Origin: Mycobacterium sp. 1164985.4
GTDB taxonomy: Bacteria; Actinomycetota; Actinomycetes; Mycobacteriales; Mycobacteriaceae
Direction: 5' to 3'
Length of the DNA: 64,000 nt
Assembly: GCF_001668575.1 (NCBI RefSeq)
Contig: NZ_LZMD01000066.1
Coordinates: 53,590 to 117,589 of the forward strand
A program made the translations under genes and the position numbers. Position 1 is the stretch's first letter, and every line of letters begins with the position of its first letter. The notes below the pieces were generated by a model. The model was not told the DNA's origin. It saw only the letters and a program-made list of their open reading frames with translations, and did no database searches. Of the stretch, positions 10,662-18,726 are shown piece after piece.

Positions 10662-11141
10662 CTAGTTGGCCAGCGCCTGCGGCGAGAGCTCCTTGAGCAT
10701 CGCGTTCGCCCACCGCATCTGTCGGAGGGCTTGTGGATGGCACCGCTGGGTCAGCTCCAGTAGCCGCTCGTCCTTGGCGGCCTGGGCGCCCTGGGCCAGC
10801 AGTTCCCAGTCCAGCGAGACGCCGGCCGCCAGCCGGTGCAGCCGCCTCAGATCCGCCAACAACAGCAGGGCGGGCTCGGGCCGTCGGCCCAGCCGGTCGC
10901 TGACCCATTGTTGGGCCACTTCGGTGACGGCCTTGGTCCGCGGATGTGCGCGCAACCGCACGCCGTAGCGGGGCCCGATCTGTGCGATCAGGTCGACGTG
11001 TTCGCGCGACCAGACGGTGAGGTCCATCGCGACGTGATAGATGCCGTGGTCGTTGTGGTGGCGCGCGGCGATCGCGTCGAGCGAGCGGGCCAGCCGCAGT
11101 TCGGAGCGGTGCAGTTCGCGCAACGCCAGGCCGAGTTTCAT
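10662..11141 (-). CDS. Uncharacterised helical protein linked to the molybdopterin oxidoreductase
   Basis: 159 aa, start ATG at 11141 overlapping the stop of the molybdoenzyme gene by 4 bp, so translation is coupled. I do not recognise the family. The sequence is almost all helix, without membrane segments or signal peptide. The first 50 residues are rich in possible metal ligands (Glu14, His28, His29, His32, His36, Asp40, Glu47, His48), which recalls ferritin-like four-helix proteins; this is inference. Only one Cys is present. The tight coupling suggests an assembly factor or electron-transfer partner for the upstream enzyme. Confidence 0.75.
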   Translation of the reverse strand: MKLGLALRELHRSELRLARSLDAIAARHHNDHGIYHVAMDLTVWSREHVDLIAQIGPRYGVRLRAHPRTKAVTEVAQQWVSDRLGRRPEPALLLLADLRRLHRLAAGVSLDWELLAQGAQAAKDERLLELTQRCHPQALRQMRWANAMLKELSPQALAN

Positions 11142-13471
11142 CGTGACTCCGCTCCGGTCGGGACGACGGCCAGCCGGGCCGCCGCGGTCTTGAAGATCGG
11201 TTGCTTGGACACGGGGTCCCAGTCGGTCATGGTGAGCTCGTTGGCGGCCCGGTCGTGCTCGCTGCCGTCGGCGTCCCAGTAGCCGTAGTGGAACGGCAGG
11301 AACAGCACCCCCGCGCGGATGCCGGTGATGCGTGCCTTGGCGCGGACGCGTCCGCGCGGTGTTTCGACCTCGACGAGGTCGCCGTCGCGGACACCGAGGC
11401 GGTGCGCGTCGGACTCGGCTGTCTCGACCCACACCTCGGGGGCCGCTGCGGCGAGTTCGGGGACGCGTCCGGTCTTCGTCCTGGTGTGGAACTGGTACAC
11501 CGTGCGGCCGGTGATCAGCGCGAACGGGTAGTCGTCGCTCGGAATCTCATGCGCAGGCAGGTATTCGGCCGCCTTGATGATCGCCTTGCCGTCCGGGTTC
11601 ATCGCCCGGTACTCGGTCGGCTCCAGCGGTGCGCCGGTGATCAGGTCCTTGCCGTACGCCTCGCAGTAGTCGGGCGCCGCCCAGAATCTCCCGTCGGCGT
11701 AGAGACGTTCGGTGCCGTCGGGATGCTCGGCGTTACAGGGCCATTGGATTCCGCTGCCGCCGCGCAACCTGTCGTAGCTCAGTCCGGTGTAGTCACACGG
11801 CCGCCCGGCGCTGCAGCGCTGCCACGCGGCGAACGCGGACTCCGGGTCCGTCCAGGACGGCAGCGGATCGCCGTCGCGGTCACGGAAATCCATGCGGCGC
11901 GCGTAGTCCAGGAAGATGTCGAGATCGGGTCGGGCCTGACCGGGCGGGTCGACGGCCTTCTCCGACAGGTGCACGGTGCGATCGGTGTTGGTGAACGTGC
12001 CGGTCTTCTCGCCCCACGCGGCGGCCGGCAGCACCACATCGGCGAGTTCGGTTGTCTCCGTGGGGAAGATGTCCTGCACGACGACGAACAGTCGCTGCTG
12101 GCTCAGAATGCTGCGGATGCGGCGCAGCTCGGGCAGTGAGACCGCCGGATTCGTCGCGCTGATCCACAGCAGACGCAGCGTGCCCTGCTCGGCGTAGCGG
12201 AACATCTGCATCGCGTGTGTGGGCGGCGCGTAGTGCGGGATCTGCGTCATATCGAGGTTCCACAGCTGCGCCAACTCCTGGATGTGGCTGTCGTTGGACC
12301 AGTTCCGGAAGCCGGCCAGATCGCCGTCAGCGCCGCATTCGCGGGTGTTCTCGGCGGTCGGCTGACCGTTCATCTGCAGCACCCCACATCCCGGCTCGCC
12401 GAGCATGCCGCGCAGGATGTGCACGTTGTTGACCTGAACCGCGGCGGCCGAGGCCTGATGGGACTGGTAAAAGCCTTGCAGCACCGTGGACAACAGTCGT
12501 TGCGCGGTGCCCAGCAAGCGCGCCGCGGCGCGGATTTCGTCGGCGGAGACGCCGCAGATCTCGGCGGCGCGCTCGGGCGGGAATTCGGCGACGCGCTTGC
12601 GGAGCTCGTCGAAACCCACGGCGTGCGCGCGGATGTAGTCGTGATCGATCCAGTCGTTGGCCACGATCTCGTGCAGGAGACCGTTCATCAATGCGACGTT
12701 GGTGCCGGGCAGCGGTGCCAGATGCACCGTCGCGTGCTCGCCCACCGGGGTTTTCCGCGGATCGACGCACACGATGGCCGGCGGGTTGGGTCCGGCCAGC
12801 CGGTCGAGCATCCGCATCCACAACACGGTCTGGGTCTCGGCGACGTTGTGGCCGTACAGCGCGATGACGTCGGCGTGATCCACGTCGGCGTAGGAACCGG
12901 GTTGCCCGTCGCAGCCGAACGACTCCTTGAGCGCCTCGGCGGCCGTCGCGGTGCACAAGCGGGTGTTGCCGTCGACGTGGTTGGTGCCGATCGCGCCGTG
13001 GGCGATCACCCCGAGCGTGTAGTACTCCTCGAGGAACAGCTGCCCCGAGGTGTAGAAACCGAACGCCGAAGGGCCGTACCGGTCGAGCAGCCGCTTGCTG
13101 TGTCGCACCAGCTGATCCATGGCGGTGTCCCAATCACATTCGGTCAGTTGGCCGTTGACGCGGACCATCGGTGTGCTGAGACGATCGGGCGAGGCGTTGG
13201 CCTGCCACCCGTAGAAGTCCTTGGGGTCGAGTCGACCGTGGTTCACACGGTCACCCTCGCGGCCCCGCACGCCGACGATCCGGTCGTCCTTGACCGCGAT
13301 GTCCAAGCCGTCGCCGTTGGAGTGCAGGATGGCTGCCGACTGCACCCATCGGTCAACAGATTCCGGTGTCACGCCGTCGGCCAGATGCATGTCCGGTCGC
13401 GCAGGCCAGTGACCGTCGCGTGGATACGGAGTCCGCGCGCCCCACGGTTCGGCTATCCGATTGGCGGGCAC
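11138..13471 (-). CDS. Molybdopterin oxidoreductase (nitrate reductase/formate dehydrogenase-like) lacking the [4Fe-4S] cysteines
   Basis: 777 aa, DMSO-reductase superfamily, no Tat signal, so cytoplasmic. Order: remnant of the N-terminal Fe-S region (~40-90), molybdopterin domains, the probable Mo ligand Cys173 (GNTRLCTATAA), and a C-terminal MGD-binding domain (LITGRTVYQFHTRTKTGR, GDLVEVETPRGRVRAKA). The place where the family has CX2CX3C reads A47-IL-H50-SNG-D54, and the distal Cys position is Asp82, so the proximal cluster cannot form. The translation was checked against the bases and shows no frameshift. Best guess is an assimilatory-type oxidoreductase; the substrate is unknown. It is followed by an overlapping partner gene and a sirtuin. 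Confidence 0.9.
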   Translation of the reverse strand: MPANRIAEPWGARTPYPRDGHWPARPDMHLADGVTPESVDRWVQSAAILHSNGDGLDIAVKDDRIVGVRGREGDRVNHGRLDPKDFYGWQANASPDRLSTPMVRVNGQLTECDWDTAMDQLVRHSKRLLDRYGPSAFGFYTSGQLFLEEYYTLGVIAHGAIGTNHVDGNTRLCTATAAEALKESFGCDGQPGSYADVDHADVIALYGHNVAETQTVLWMRMLDRLAGPNPPAIVCVDPRKTPVGEHATVHLAPLPGTNVALMNGLLHEIVANDWIDHDYIRAHAVGFDELRKRVAEFPPERAAEICGVSADEIRAAARLLGTAQRLLSTVLQGFYQSHQASAAAVQVNNVHILRGMLGEPGCGVLQMNGQPTAENTRECGADGDLAGFRNWSNDSHIQELAQLWNLDMTQIPHYAPPTHAMQMFRYAEQGTLRLLWISATNPAVSLPELRRIRSILSQQRLFVVVQDIFPTETTELADVVLPAAAWGEKTGTFTNTDRTVHLSEKAVDPPGQARPDLDIFLDYARRMDFRDRDGDPLPSWTDPESAFAAWQRCSAGRPCDYTGLSYDRLRGGSGIQWPCNAEHPDGTERLYADGRFWAAPDYCEAYGKDLITGAPLEPTEYRAMNPDGKAIIKAAEYLPAHEIPSDDYPFALITGRTVYQFHTRTKTGRVPELAAAAPEVWVETAESDAHRLGVRDGDLVEVETPRGRVRAKARITGIRAGVLFLPFHYGYWDADGSEHDRAANELTMTDWDPVSKQPIFKTAAARLAVVPTGAESR

Positions 13472-13506
13472 CCGGACGGCCTACCCGGTCGAGGCCGGGT
13501 GAAACC

Positions 13507-14058
13507 TCACTGCAAGCACTGCGCCGCGGGCGTGATCTCGGCGCTCATATTGCTTTTCATCATGGTCAGCGCGGCGTCGCTGAGTTCGGGGTCGATATGG
13601 GCGACGGCGTCCGGCGGGACCACGACGGGGAAGTGGCGAACATATGCGTCGAGCGCCGTGTAGAGGATGCACTGCTCGGTGACCTGTCCGGTCAGGATGA
13701 TCCGCTGAGGCTTCAACTGCCCCAGCAGATACGCGAGTGCCGTGGCGTAGAAGGCGCTGTGGCGCACCTTCGTCATCAGCCGGCAGCCCTTCTGCGGAAC
13801 GATCGGCTCAACCAGGTCCGGCCGCTCACCCTTCAGGGCCGATTGCACGATGTCGCTGAACTCCGCGGTGAAATCGCCGTAGTTGTCGTTGACGTAGATC
13901 AGGTCCACGTCGTCGCGTTCCCGTGCCTCGGCGACGAGCTTGGAGAGCGGATCGATGATCTCGGCGACGTTCGGCGCCAGCTTCTCGGCGTCGGGATGTT
14001 GGTAGGTGTTCATCATGTCGATGACCAGCACGGCGGTGTCACTCATGGGGTCTTGCAT
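13507..14058 (-). CDS. Isochorismatase-family cysteine hydrolase
   Basis: 183 aa from ATG 14058 (preceded by GGAACAGGG); ATG 14046 is an alternative. The family triad is visible: Asp in VLVIDMMN, Lys in MTKVRHSAFY, and the nucleophile Cys in TGQVTEQCILYTALDAY. The metal-binding DXHX(n)H of true nicotinamidases is missing (the region reads YVNDNYGDF), so PncA activity is doubtful. It is transcribed divergently from nadE with ~30 bp between the starts, so the two may share control. The substrate cannot be told from sequence. Confidence 0.88.
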   Translation of the reverse strand: MQDPMSDTAVLVIDMMNTYQHPDAEKLAPNVAEIIDPLSKLVAEARERDDVDLIYVNDNYGDFTAEFSDIVQSALKGERPDLVEPIVPQKGCRLMTKVRHSAFYATALAYLLGQLKPQRIILTGQVTEQCILYTALDAYVRHFPVVVPPDAVAHIDPELSDAALTMMKSNMSAEITPAAQCLQ

Positions 14059-14089
14059 ACCCTGTTCCGTTTTCGGGCAACAATGAGGC

Positions 14090-16132
14090 ATGGATTTCTA
14101 CTCGGCGTATCGGCACGGGTTCGTCCGCGTCGCCGCCTGCACGCATCACACGACGCTCGCGGATCCGCAGGCCAACGCCGAGTCGGTGCTGCGGTTGGCT
14201 CGCGCCTGCCACGACGACAGCGTCGCGCTCGCGGTGTTTCCGGAGCTGACGCTGTCGGGATATTCGATCGAGGACATCGTGATGCAGGACGCGCTGCTCG
14301 ACGCGGTCGAGGATGCGGTGCTAGACATCGTCGTGGCGTCCGCCGACCTGATGCCGGTCCTGGTGATCGGTGCGCCGCTGCGCTATCGCCACCGGATCTA
14401 CAACACCGCTGTCGTAATTCACCGCGGGCGGGTGCTCGGCGTGGCGCCGAAGTCGTATCTGCCGACCTATCGCGAGTTCTACGAGCGACGCCAGATGGCG
14501 CCCGGCGACGACATCCGCGGCGCCATCCGGATGGGTGACGCCGACGTGCCGTTCGGTCCGGATCTGTTGTTCACCGCGACCGACATGCCCGGTTTCGTGC
14601 TCCACGTCGAGATCTGCGAGGACATGTTCGTGCCCGTCCCGCCGAGCGCGCCGGCGGCGTTGGCCGGGGCCACGGTGTTGGCGAACCTGTCCGGAAGCCC
14701 GATCACCATCGGACGTTCCGAGGACCGCTGCCTACTGGCGCGCTCCGCGTCGGCGCGGTGCCTGGCCGCCTACGTTTACGCTGCGGCGGGGGAGGGTGAG
14801 TCGACGACCGACCTCGCCTGGGACGGTCAGACGATGATCTGGGAGAACGGTGAATGCCTCGCGCAATCCGAGCGCTTTCCCAAAGGCGAGCGCCGATCCG
14901 TTGCCGATGTCGACCTGGAATTGCTGCGCTCCGAACGCATCCGGATGGGCACGTTCGACGACAACCGCAGGCATCACAGTGCGTCGACCGACACGTACCG
15001 CAGGGTCGAGTTCCAGCTCGATCCACCGTCCGGTGATGTCGGCCTACTGCGCCACATCGAGCGTTTCCCGTTCGTCCCGTCGGATCCCGAACGGCTGGAA
15101 CAGGATTGCTACGAGGCCTACAGCATCCAGGTGGCCGGGCTCGAACAGCGGTTGCGCGCGTTGGACTTTCCCAAGATCATCCTCGGCCTGTCGGGGGGCC
15201 TCGACTCGACGCACGCCTTGATCGTCGCCGCGCGGGCCATGGACCGCGAAGAGCGCCCGCGCAGTGACATTCTCGCGTACACCATGCCCGGCTTTGCCAC
15301 GGGCGAGCGCACGAAGGGCAACGCCCAACGGTTGGCCGAGGCGCTCGGTGTGACATTCGCCGAACTCGACATCAGCTCGACGGCGGAGTTGATGCTCAAG
15401 AACATGGACCATCCGTTCGGCCGCGGGGAGAAGGTCTACGACGTCACATTCGAGAACGTGCAGGCCGGATTGCGCACCGATTACCTGTTCCGGCTGGCAA
15501 ACCAGCGCGGAGGAATCGTGTTGGGCACCGGCGACCTCTCCGAGCTCGCGCTCGGCTGGTCGACCTACGGTGTGGGCGATCAGATGTCGCACTACAACGT
15601 CAACGGCGGGGTTCCGAAGACGTTGATTCAGCACCTGATTCGCTGGGTGATCTCGTCGAAGCAGTTCGACGACAAGGTCAACGAGGTGCTGCAGTCGGTG
15701 CTCGACACCGAGATCTCGCCGGAGCTGGTTCCCGCCGGCGAGGACGAGGAAATACAGAGCAGCGAGTCCAAGGTCGGACCTTATGTGCTGCAGGACTTCT
15801 CGCTGTTTCAGGTGCTGCGTTTCGGGTTCCGGCCGTCGAAGGTGGCGTTCTTGGCGTGGCACGCCTGGAGCGATCCGCAGCGCGGCGACTGGCCGACCGG
15901 ATACCCCGAGGACAAGCGTCCGTCTTACTCGCTGAAGGAGATTCGGCACTGGCTGCAGGTGTTCGCGCAGCGGTACTACTCGTTCGCTCAGTTCAAGCGG
16001 TCGGCCGTGCCGAACGGACCCAAGGTCTCCCACGGCGGATCGCTCTCGCCGCGCGGTGACTGGCGGGCCCCGTCGGACATGTCCGCCCGCACCTGGCTCG
16101 ACGAGATCGAGCGCGAGATTCCCGAGGATTAG
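14090..16132 (+). CDS. nadE: Glutamine-dependent NAD+ synthetase
   Basis: Final step of NAD synthesis: amidates deamido-NAD with ammonia channelled from glutamine. 680 aa, the two-domain form. The N-terminal nitrilase-type glutaminase has Glu52, Lys121 and Cys176, the same numbering as the M. tuberculosis enzyme. The C-terminal synthetase has the PPi loop GLSGGLDSTHAL, the ammonia-tunnel region, and the LGTGDLSELALGW motif. No clear -10 box was seen in the short divergent region. It converges on the HNH gene across a 121-bp gap holding a tRNA-like fragment. Confidence 0.97.
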   Translation: MDFYSAYRHGFVRVAACTHHTTLADPQANAESVLRLARACHDDSVALAVFPELTLSGYSIEDIVMQDALLDAVEDAVLDIVVASADLMPVLVIGAPLRYRHRIYNTAVVIHRGRVLGVAPKSYLPTYREFYERRQMAPGDDIRGAIRMGDADVPFGPDLLFTATDMPGFVLHVEICEDMFVPVPPSAPAALAGATVLANLSGSPITIGRSEDRCLLARSASARCLAAYVYAAAGEGESTTDLAWDGQTMIWENGECLAQSERFPKGERRSVADVDLELLRSERIRMGTFDDNRRHHSASTDTYRRVEFQLDPPSGDVGLLRHIERFPFVPSDPERLEQDCYEAYSIQVAGLEQRLRALDFPKIILGLSGGLDSTHALIVAARAMDREERPRSDILAYTMPGFATGERTKGNAQRLAEALGVTFAELDISSTAELMLKNMDHPFGRGEKVYDVTFENVQAGLRTDYLFRLANQRGGIVLGTGDLSELALGWSTYGVGDQMSHYNVNGGVPKTLIQHLIRWVISSKQFDDKVNEVLQSVLDTEISPELVPAGEDEEIQSSESKVGPYVLQDFSLFQVLRFGFRPSKVAFLAWHAWSDPQRGDWPTGYPEDKRPSYSLKEIRHWLQVFAQRYYSFAQFKRSAVPNGPKVSHGGSLSPRGDWRAPSDMSARTWLDEIEREIPED

Positions 16133-16152
16133 CGGCGCTGCTGGTCGGTGGT

Positions 16153-16200
16153 GTGGAGGGTCCGCGACAAACAGCGGGGTTCGATTCCCGCGCTCCACCC
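16153..16200 (+). other. tRNA/tmRNA 3'-end-like relic (acceptor stem plus T-arm)
   Basis: The gap 16133-16253 holds no gene. It does contain GTGGAG (16153-16158) pairing with CTCCAC (16193-16198), enclosing a T-arm-like hairpin GCGGG / CCCGC (16174-16178, 16187-16191) around TTCGATT with one extra G in the loop. D-arm and anticodon arm are absent, so it is not a working tRNA. Such 3' fragments are typical att-site scars of integrases that use tRNA or tmRNA genes. It lies beside the HNH/DUF222 gene; no second copy was found. Confidence 0.45.
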
Positions 16201-16253
16201 TTGGACAGTCCGCTTCGACCATTGGTTGGGGGACTGTTGTTCCTTGGTGGCCG

Positions 16254-17759
16254 TTAGGCGGCCTGGTCTCCTGGAGGTGACGGCCCGCCGGGCTCAGTTG
16301 TTCCGCCGGGTGATGGCGCTTCGCCCGGTTCGGCTTCGGCGACCGGGTTTTCGTCGGCCGACACCGAGGCGTCCTTCGACGCGTCCTCAACCAAGGCTTC
16401 GTCGTCGGGTCGGAGGAGGCGTTCGGGGCGGTGGTGGTAGTTGGTTCGGGCTTGGCCGGTGTCGAGGTCGGGTGGTGGGAGCCATTCGACTTCGCCGCGG
16501 GCGTTCATGCGGGTGGTCCAGCCGCGGTCGGTGGTGACGCTGCGGTTGTGGGGTCCGCAGGCCAGGCCGAGTTCGTCGGTGTTGGTGTTGCCGCCGTCGG
16601 TCCAGTCGGCCACTACGTGGTGTACCTGGGCGCCGTAGGCGCCGATTGTGCAGCAGGGTTTGGTGCAGCCGCCGTCGCGGGCGATGAGCATGATCCGTTG
16701 GGCGGCAGAGGCGATGCGCTTGGTGCGGAACAGATCCAGCGCCGATCCGGTGGCTTTGTCGAACACGGCCAGGTAGTGGTTGGCGTGGGCGGCCATCCGG
16801 ATGACCTCGGTGATCGGCATGATGGTGCCGCCGCCGGTGGTGCCGACTCCGGCGCGTGACTGCAGGTCTTGCAGGGTGGTGCGGATGATGATCGATACCG
16901 GCAGGCCGTTGAGCCGGCCGAGCTGTCCGCTCATCAGCGCGATGCGCCCGACGGCGAGCAGCGCGTCGTGCTGGCGTTGGGCCAGGGTGCGGTGGTCGTT
17001 GTCGATTTGGGCTTGGGTCGGGGTACCCGAGGTGCACGGTTCGGCATCGTCGGGGTTACACATCCCGGGTGCGGCGTATTTGGCGAAGATGGCTTCCCAC
17101 ACCGCCCACGCTTCGGGGGTGAGCGTGGCGCGCAGTTGCACCATGCCGTCGGGGCCTTGTTTGGATTTTGTGATTCCGCGTTTGCGGGCGCGGTCGATGT
17201 CGGTGGGTTCGGGTCCGTCTTGGTCGAGCAGAAACAGTGTGAGGTCGGCGGTGTCGGTGAGTTCTTTGGGTCCGACTTTGACCGCGGCGCGGACCAGGTC
17301 GAGTTCGAACTGCTCGCGGGTGGCCGCGTCCACCCAGCTGGGCAACTTGTTCACCGATTTGCGGATGACCTCGACATGTTCGGCGTTGATCAACCCCTGG
17401 GATTGGGCAGCTGCGGTGGCGGGCAGGGCCGGTGGCAGCGAGGGCCCGGTCACCGCTTGGCGTGGGGCCAGCAGCTCGGCCTCGGTCAACCGCCGGTTGG
17501 CCTCGCTCGTCGAGATCCGGTAGCGCACCCGCAGCACTTCTTTCCATGAGTGAGCACCCAACTCATTGGGCGTCGTCTCGGTCAGAAGACGCGCCAGCAT
17601 TCGTTGACGCACCGACGGCAGCTGACAGGACAGAGTTTCCACGTCGTCGAGAGCGCCGAGGAGATCGTGTCGGGTCAACAGGTCCAAGCCGCAGGCGGCG
17701 ACCTCCTCATAAGCGGCGCTCAGTCCGGCTAGCGCCTCCTGCAACCGACTCGCCGACAT
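16254..17759 (-). CDS. 13E12-repeat-type DUF222/HNH endonuclease domain protein
   Basis: 501 aa with the start at ATG 17759; ATG 17774 is possible but lies inside the SOS box. The N-terminal two thirds is DUF222. The C-terminal third has an HNH-type nuclease: GGCTKPCC (zinc Cys), QVHHVVADWTDGGNTNTDELGLACGPHNR. The tail is Pro/Gly/Glu-rich and disordered. This is the multicopy 13E12 family of mycobacteria, LexA-regulated in M. tuberculosis and used there as a prophage integration site. The biological role is unknown; DNA damage-linked cleavage or mobility is plausible. Confidence 0.88.
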   Translation of the reverse strand: MSASRLQEALAGLSAAYEEVAACGLDLLTRHDLLGALDDVETLSCQLPSVRQRMLARLLTETTPNELGAHSWKEVLRVRYRISTSEANRRLTEAELLAPRQAVTGPSLPPALPATAAAQSQGLINAEHVEVIRKSVNKLPSWVDAATREQFELDLVRAAVKVGPKELTDTADLTLFLLDQDGPEPTDIDRARKRGITKSKQGPDGMVQLRATLTPEAWAVWEAIFAKYAAPGMCNPDDAEPCTSGTPTQAQIDNDHRTLAQRQHDALLAVGRIALMSGQLGRLNGLPVSIIIRTTLQDLQSRAGVGTTGGGTIMPITEVIRMAAHANHYLAVFDKATGSALDLFRTKRIASAAQRIMLIARDGGCTKPCCTIGAYGAQVHHVVADWTDGGNTNTDELGLACGPHNRSVTTDRGWTTRMNARGEVEWLPPPDLDTGQARTNYHHRPERLLRPDDEALVEDASKDASVSADENPVAEAEPGEAPSPGGTTEPGGPSPPGDQAA

Positions 17760-17762
17760 ATA

Positions 17763-17778
17763 TCGAACATACATTCGA
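17763..17778. promoter_or_regulatory. SOS box (LexA site) of the HNH/DUF222 gene
   Basis: TCGAACATACATTCGA differs at one base from the mycobacterial LexA consensus TCGAAC-N4-GTTCGA. It sits immediately upstream of the chosen start at 17759 on the minus strand. SOS control of 13E12 genes is documented in M. tuberculosis. Confidence 0.85.
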
Positions 17779-17873
17779 GGTCTGACACAAGTCGAGGTCC
17801 CCAACGGTGTGGTGGCCGCACCGGTTCCTGGCTGCGGCGCCGAGCGGCTGGAGCACACGCCCAGCCGCGCCGG

Positions 17874-18056
17874 TCAAGGTTCGTTGCGCAACCGCTCGGA
17901 CAGTGCGCCGGCGGCCGCGCCGGCCAGCGCTCCGATGGTGACCCACCACCACTGGCCCGTCGCCGCCGCCACGGCCGACCCGATGATCAGGCCGATGATG
18001 AGCGGCATCCAGCGCCAGCCCGCTTCCTGCTTGCTGTTCGTCTGATTGCGTGCCAT
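17874..18056 (-). CDS. Small two-segment membrane protein
   Basis: 60 aa. A polar N-terminus (ARNQTNSKQEAGWRW) is followed by two hydrophobic stretches (residues ~17-33 and 36-52) rich in Gly/Ala (LIIGLIIGSAVAAA, TIGALAGAAAGAL) and a charged end. No known domain. The composition and a clean frame between two genes make it a likely real gene; the function is unknown. It might be a channel-like or cell-envelope accessory peptide, but nothing supports a choice. Confidence 0.6.
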   Translation of the reverse strand: MARNQTNSKQEAGWRWMPLIIGLIIGSAVAAATGQWWWVTIGALAGAAAGALSERLRNEP

Positions 18057-18101
18057 GGCCCCACGGTAACGGCGGGAGGGCCGTCGATCATGCGCCCCGC
18101 G

Positions 18102-18704
18102 TCAGCGCCGGCCCACGCCGGGCACGAACCGACCGACGGTCGCGAGGTAGTCGCGATAGGTTTCCCCGTGAACGGTGAGCAAATACGGTTCTTCGACGAC
18201 GCGGACCTGAGTTTCGATCGTCGCGACCAGCAGCACGAAGCCGATCACCGCGACGAGATTCGGTGTGATCAAAGCGATTCCGAGGCCGAAGACCATCATC
18301 GCGGTGAAGATCGGATTGCGCACCAAGCCGAACACGCCGCGGCGCACCAGCGTGGTGGTCTCACTGGCGTCGACGCCGATCCGCCAGGACTCGCCCATAT
18401 CGACCTGCGCGTACAGCGTTGCGGCGATGCCGATCACCGCGATCGCGATGCCTGCGACGTTGAGCCACGGGTGGTCGAGCGGCGCCAGCGGTGAGACGAC
18501 GCCCGCCAGTTGCAGGATCGGCGCGAACACCGCCGCGCCCATCGACACGATGAACCCCACACCCGCGAACCATTCGAGCGACAGCGGGCGGCCGCTGATT
18601 CCGCGAAAGCCTGTCGATCCGGTGCGACGCTTCTGTTGCCAACTGCGCCAACCGAATCCGAGCGCAGCGAACACAATGAACAGGACGATGGCGACGACCG
18701 GCAT
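18102..18704 (-). CDS. Isoprenylcysteine carboxyl methyltransferase-like membrane protein
   Basis: 200 aa from ATG 18704, preceded by AAGGAAAGG; the longer frame to 18746 has no better ribosome site. About five membrane segments are visible, and the C-terminal part has the ICMT/PEMT-type methyl-donor binding pattern (LVRRGVFGLVRNPIFTAMMV, EEPYLLTVHGETYRDYLATVGRFVPG). Bacterial members are mostly uncharacterised SAM-dependent methyltransferases acting in the membrane. It starts 22 bp after the cation transporter and may be the third gene of the cmtR-like operon. Confidence 0.78.
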   Translation of the reverse strand: MPVVAIVLFIVFAALGFGWRSWQQKRRTGSTGFRGISGRPLSLEWFAGVGFIVSMGAAVFAPILQLAGVVSPLAPLDHPWLNVAGIAIAVIGIAATLYAQVDMGESWRIGVDASETTTLVRRGVFGLVRNPIFTAMMVFGLGIALITPNLVAVIGFVLLVATIETQVRVVEEPYLLTVHGETYRDYLATVGRFVPGVGRR

Positions 18705-18726
18705 GTTCATTCCTTTCCTTCGGCTT

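Noticed and set aside
10645..10908. N-terminal extension of the sirtuin to 10908
   Set aside because: The added residues overlie the coupled 159-aa gene and are Pro/Ala/Gly-rich; the sirtuin fold begins just after GTG 10644.
13507..14058. Isochorismatase-like gene as a pncA nicotinamidase
   Set aside because: The Asp-Lys-Cys triad is present but the metal-binding Asp/His set of PncA is missing.
16153..16200. A functional tRNA gene downstream of nadE
   Set aside because: Only acceptor stem and T-arm can form, the T-loop has an extra base, and there is no anticodon arm.
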